Source: JBALVT01 sp047612385
Lineage (GTDB): Bacteria > Pseudomonadota > Gammaproteobacteria > Pseudomonadales > Halieaceae
Assembly: GCA_047612385.1 (NCBI GenBank)
Contig: JBLGAR010000007.1
Coordinates: forward strand, 8,464 to 72,463
Direction: 5' to 3'
Length of the DNA stretch: 64,000 nucleotides
Below are positions 63,263 through 64,000 of this stretch, one piece after another. The notes beneath the pieces are model-generated. The model saw only the letters and a list, made by a program, of their open reading frames with translations, made no database searches and was not told where the DNA came from. The first letter of the stretch is position 1. Each line of letters opens with the position of its first letter. The position numbers and the translations under genes are program-made.

Positions 63263-64000
63263 ATGGCACGCTTCATTAAGCTTCGCAGTGACTTAAAGGC
63301 GGAAGAGCTTGTCAATAAGCTAGGGCTGCCCGATGAAGCTGATTACCCAACATTGTCTAAAACGCCTATCAAAGCAAAAATGGGGGCCCGAATTCTTTCA
63401 CTAACTGCGCGAGATTGCCGGGGCCTGGAAAGATGAAGACTTTGCCAAAATACTGGAGTTACTTGAATACGGTGACACAGCAGGTCTTGAGGGACAGGAA
63501 CTACGCGATATGTGTCTTCTGTCATTGCAGGATCTCAAACCAGAGGAAGCCGCTGAAATAATTTTGCGCTTATATTTGGGCGACAAACTCTCGTCCGGAC
63601 AGATTCAGAATATTGCGCGCGAGATGCTGGATGAGAAGCTGTGGGAAGAATACGCAGACCTCTCACTGCATGAGCGCCTGTTTCATGTTGGCGCTCTCTT
63701 GCATGAAACTTTTCCCGCACATTTCCCACGACCCGACCCTATCTGTGTGACTTTAAACATAAAGCCAATGAATAAAATCAGTAACGATATTCTACTACAT
63801 CACGCAAATTAGAGTTCTTACGTGCGGCTGGTCGCCGACGGTATTGATGCCACCAGTGCATTAAACAGAGTGTTTGGCGAACAACTGGCGTCTCGATCTT
63901 TTCCGGAAGCCGAGCGGATCATATGGATTTGCACGGTGCCGGAACAAACCGACGATTCAAGCGTGGTGGAGCTGATCGGCTCGGGCGCCGGGTTTGCAGC
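63263..64000 (+). pseudogene. Decayed gene with frameshift and two in-frame stops (runs off window)
   Basis: An ATG at 63263 opens MARFIKLRSDLKAEELVNKLG... and ends at a TGA at 63434. Removing one G from the GGGGG at 63382-63386 moves the reading into the next frame and gives KMGPEFFH, then a TAA (63402), then LREIAGAWKDEDFAKILELLEYG and a long protein-like stretch to a TAG at 63810. The same frame stays open after it (SSYVRLVADGIDATSALN...) to the window end. The simplest reading is one gene of over 240 codons with three lesions. Product not recognised; no signal peptide or membrane helix. A GTG at 63822 could instead start a separate intact gene. Confidence 0.6.

Overview
The window reads as a chromosomal core segment of a marine-type gammaproteobacterium near Pseudomonas and the Cellvibrionales. 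This rests on gene content and order, not on any search. Three gene runs follow the order I know from Pseudomonas aeruginosa: pilMNOPQ / ponA / malic enzyme / rpmE / priA / argS / hslVU / ubiEJB / hisIE / tatABC; glnA / ntrBC; and trmL / secB / grx / rhodanese / gpmI / envC / ctpA / hisFAHB / mutY / yggX. Coding density is high, with many ATGA-type overlaps. By eye the base composition is balanced to slightly GC-rich.

Layout: 1-4024 holds the type IV pilus operon pilMNOPQ (minus strand, pilQ cut by the window edge), divergent from ponA. 6.7-15.5 kb carries malic enzyme, rpmE, priA, argS, a SPOR-domain protein and the HslVU protease. 15.6-22.6 kb is a long plus-strand run: ubiquinone genes ubiE-ubiJ-ubiB, hisI-hisE, tatABC and an ABC exporter. 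22.6-25.4 kb is the proton-translocating transhydrogenase operon. 25.7-29.7 kb is a two-gene DNA-repair module: a FAN1-type VRR-NUC nuclease followed by an XPD/Rad3-like helicase that carries its own Cas4-like nuclease domain. 29.8-31.8 kb is an NhaC antiporter and a thioesterase. 31.8-34.4 kb holds EF-P and both of its lysylation enzymes. 34.5-39 kb is a FimW-like PilZ protein, serB and an Smp-like membrane protein. 39-45.7 kb holds parC, a cyclic-nucleotide-binding protein, slyD, an acetyltransferase, dtd and typA.

46-51 kb is the nitrogen-control locus: glnA, a DUF4124 protein, and glnL-glnG (ntrB-ntrC). Both glnA and glnL have well-formed sigma-54 promoter motifs with NtrC-type palindromes upstream, so the regulator probably drives its own operon. 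51-58 kb has trmL-secB-grxC-rhodanese on minus and gpmI-envC-ctpA-yibQ on plus. 58.1-62.4 kb has hisBHAF (minus), mutY and yggX.

The right end changes character. A tRNA-Phe gene is followed by a 103-bp tandem repeat that starts exactly at the tRNA T-loop and recopies the tRNA 3' end and terminator. Then come a truncated ATP-grasp-like fragment and a gene with a frameshift and two in-frame stops. This looks like the scarred edge of an integration site. Other unusual points are a probable CTG start codon for envC, a 26-bp inverted repeat between secB and trmL, and three 26-bp tandem repeats in the pilM/ponA promoter region. I saw no CRISPR array, transposase or complete prophage gene.
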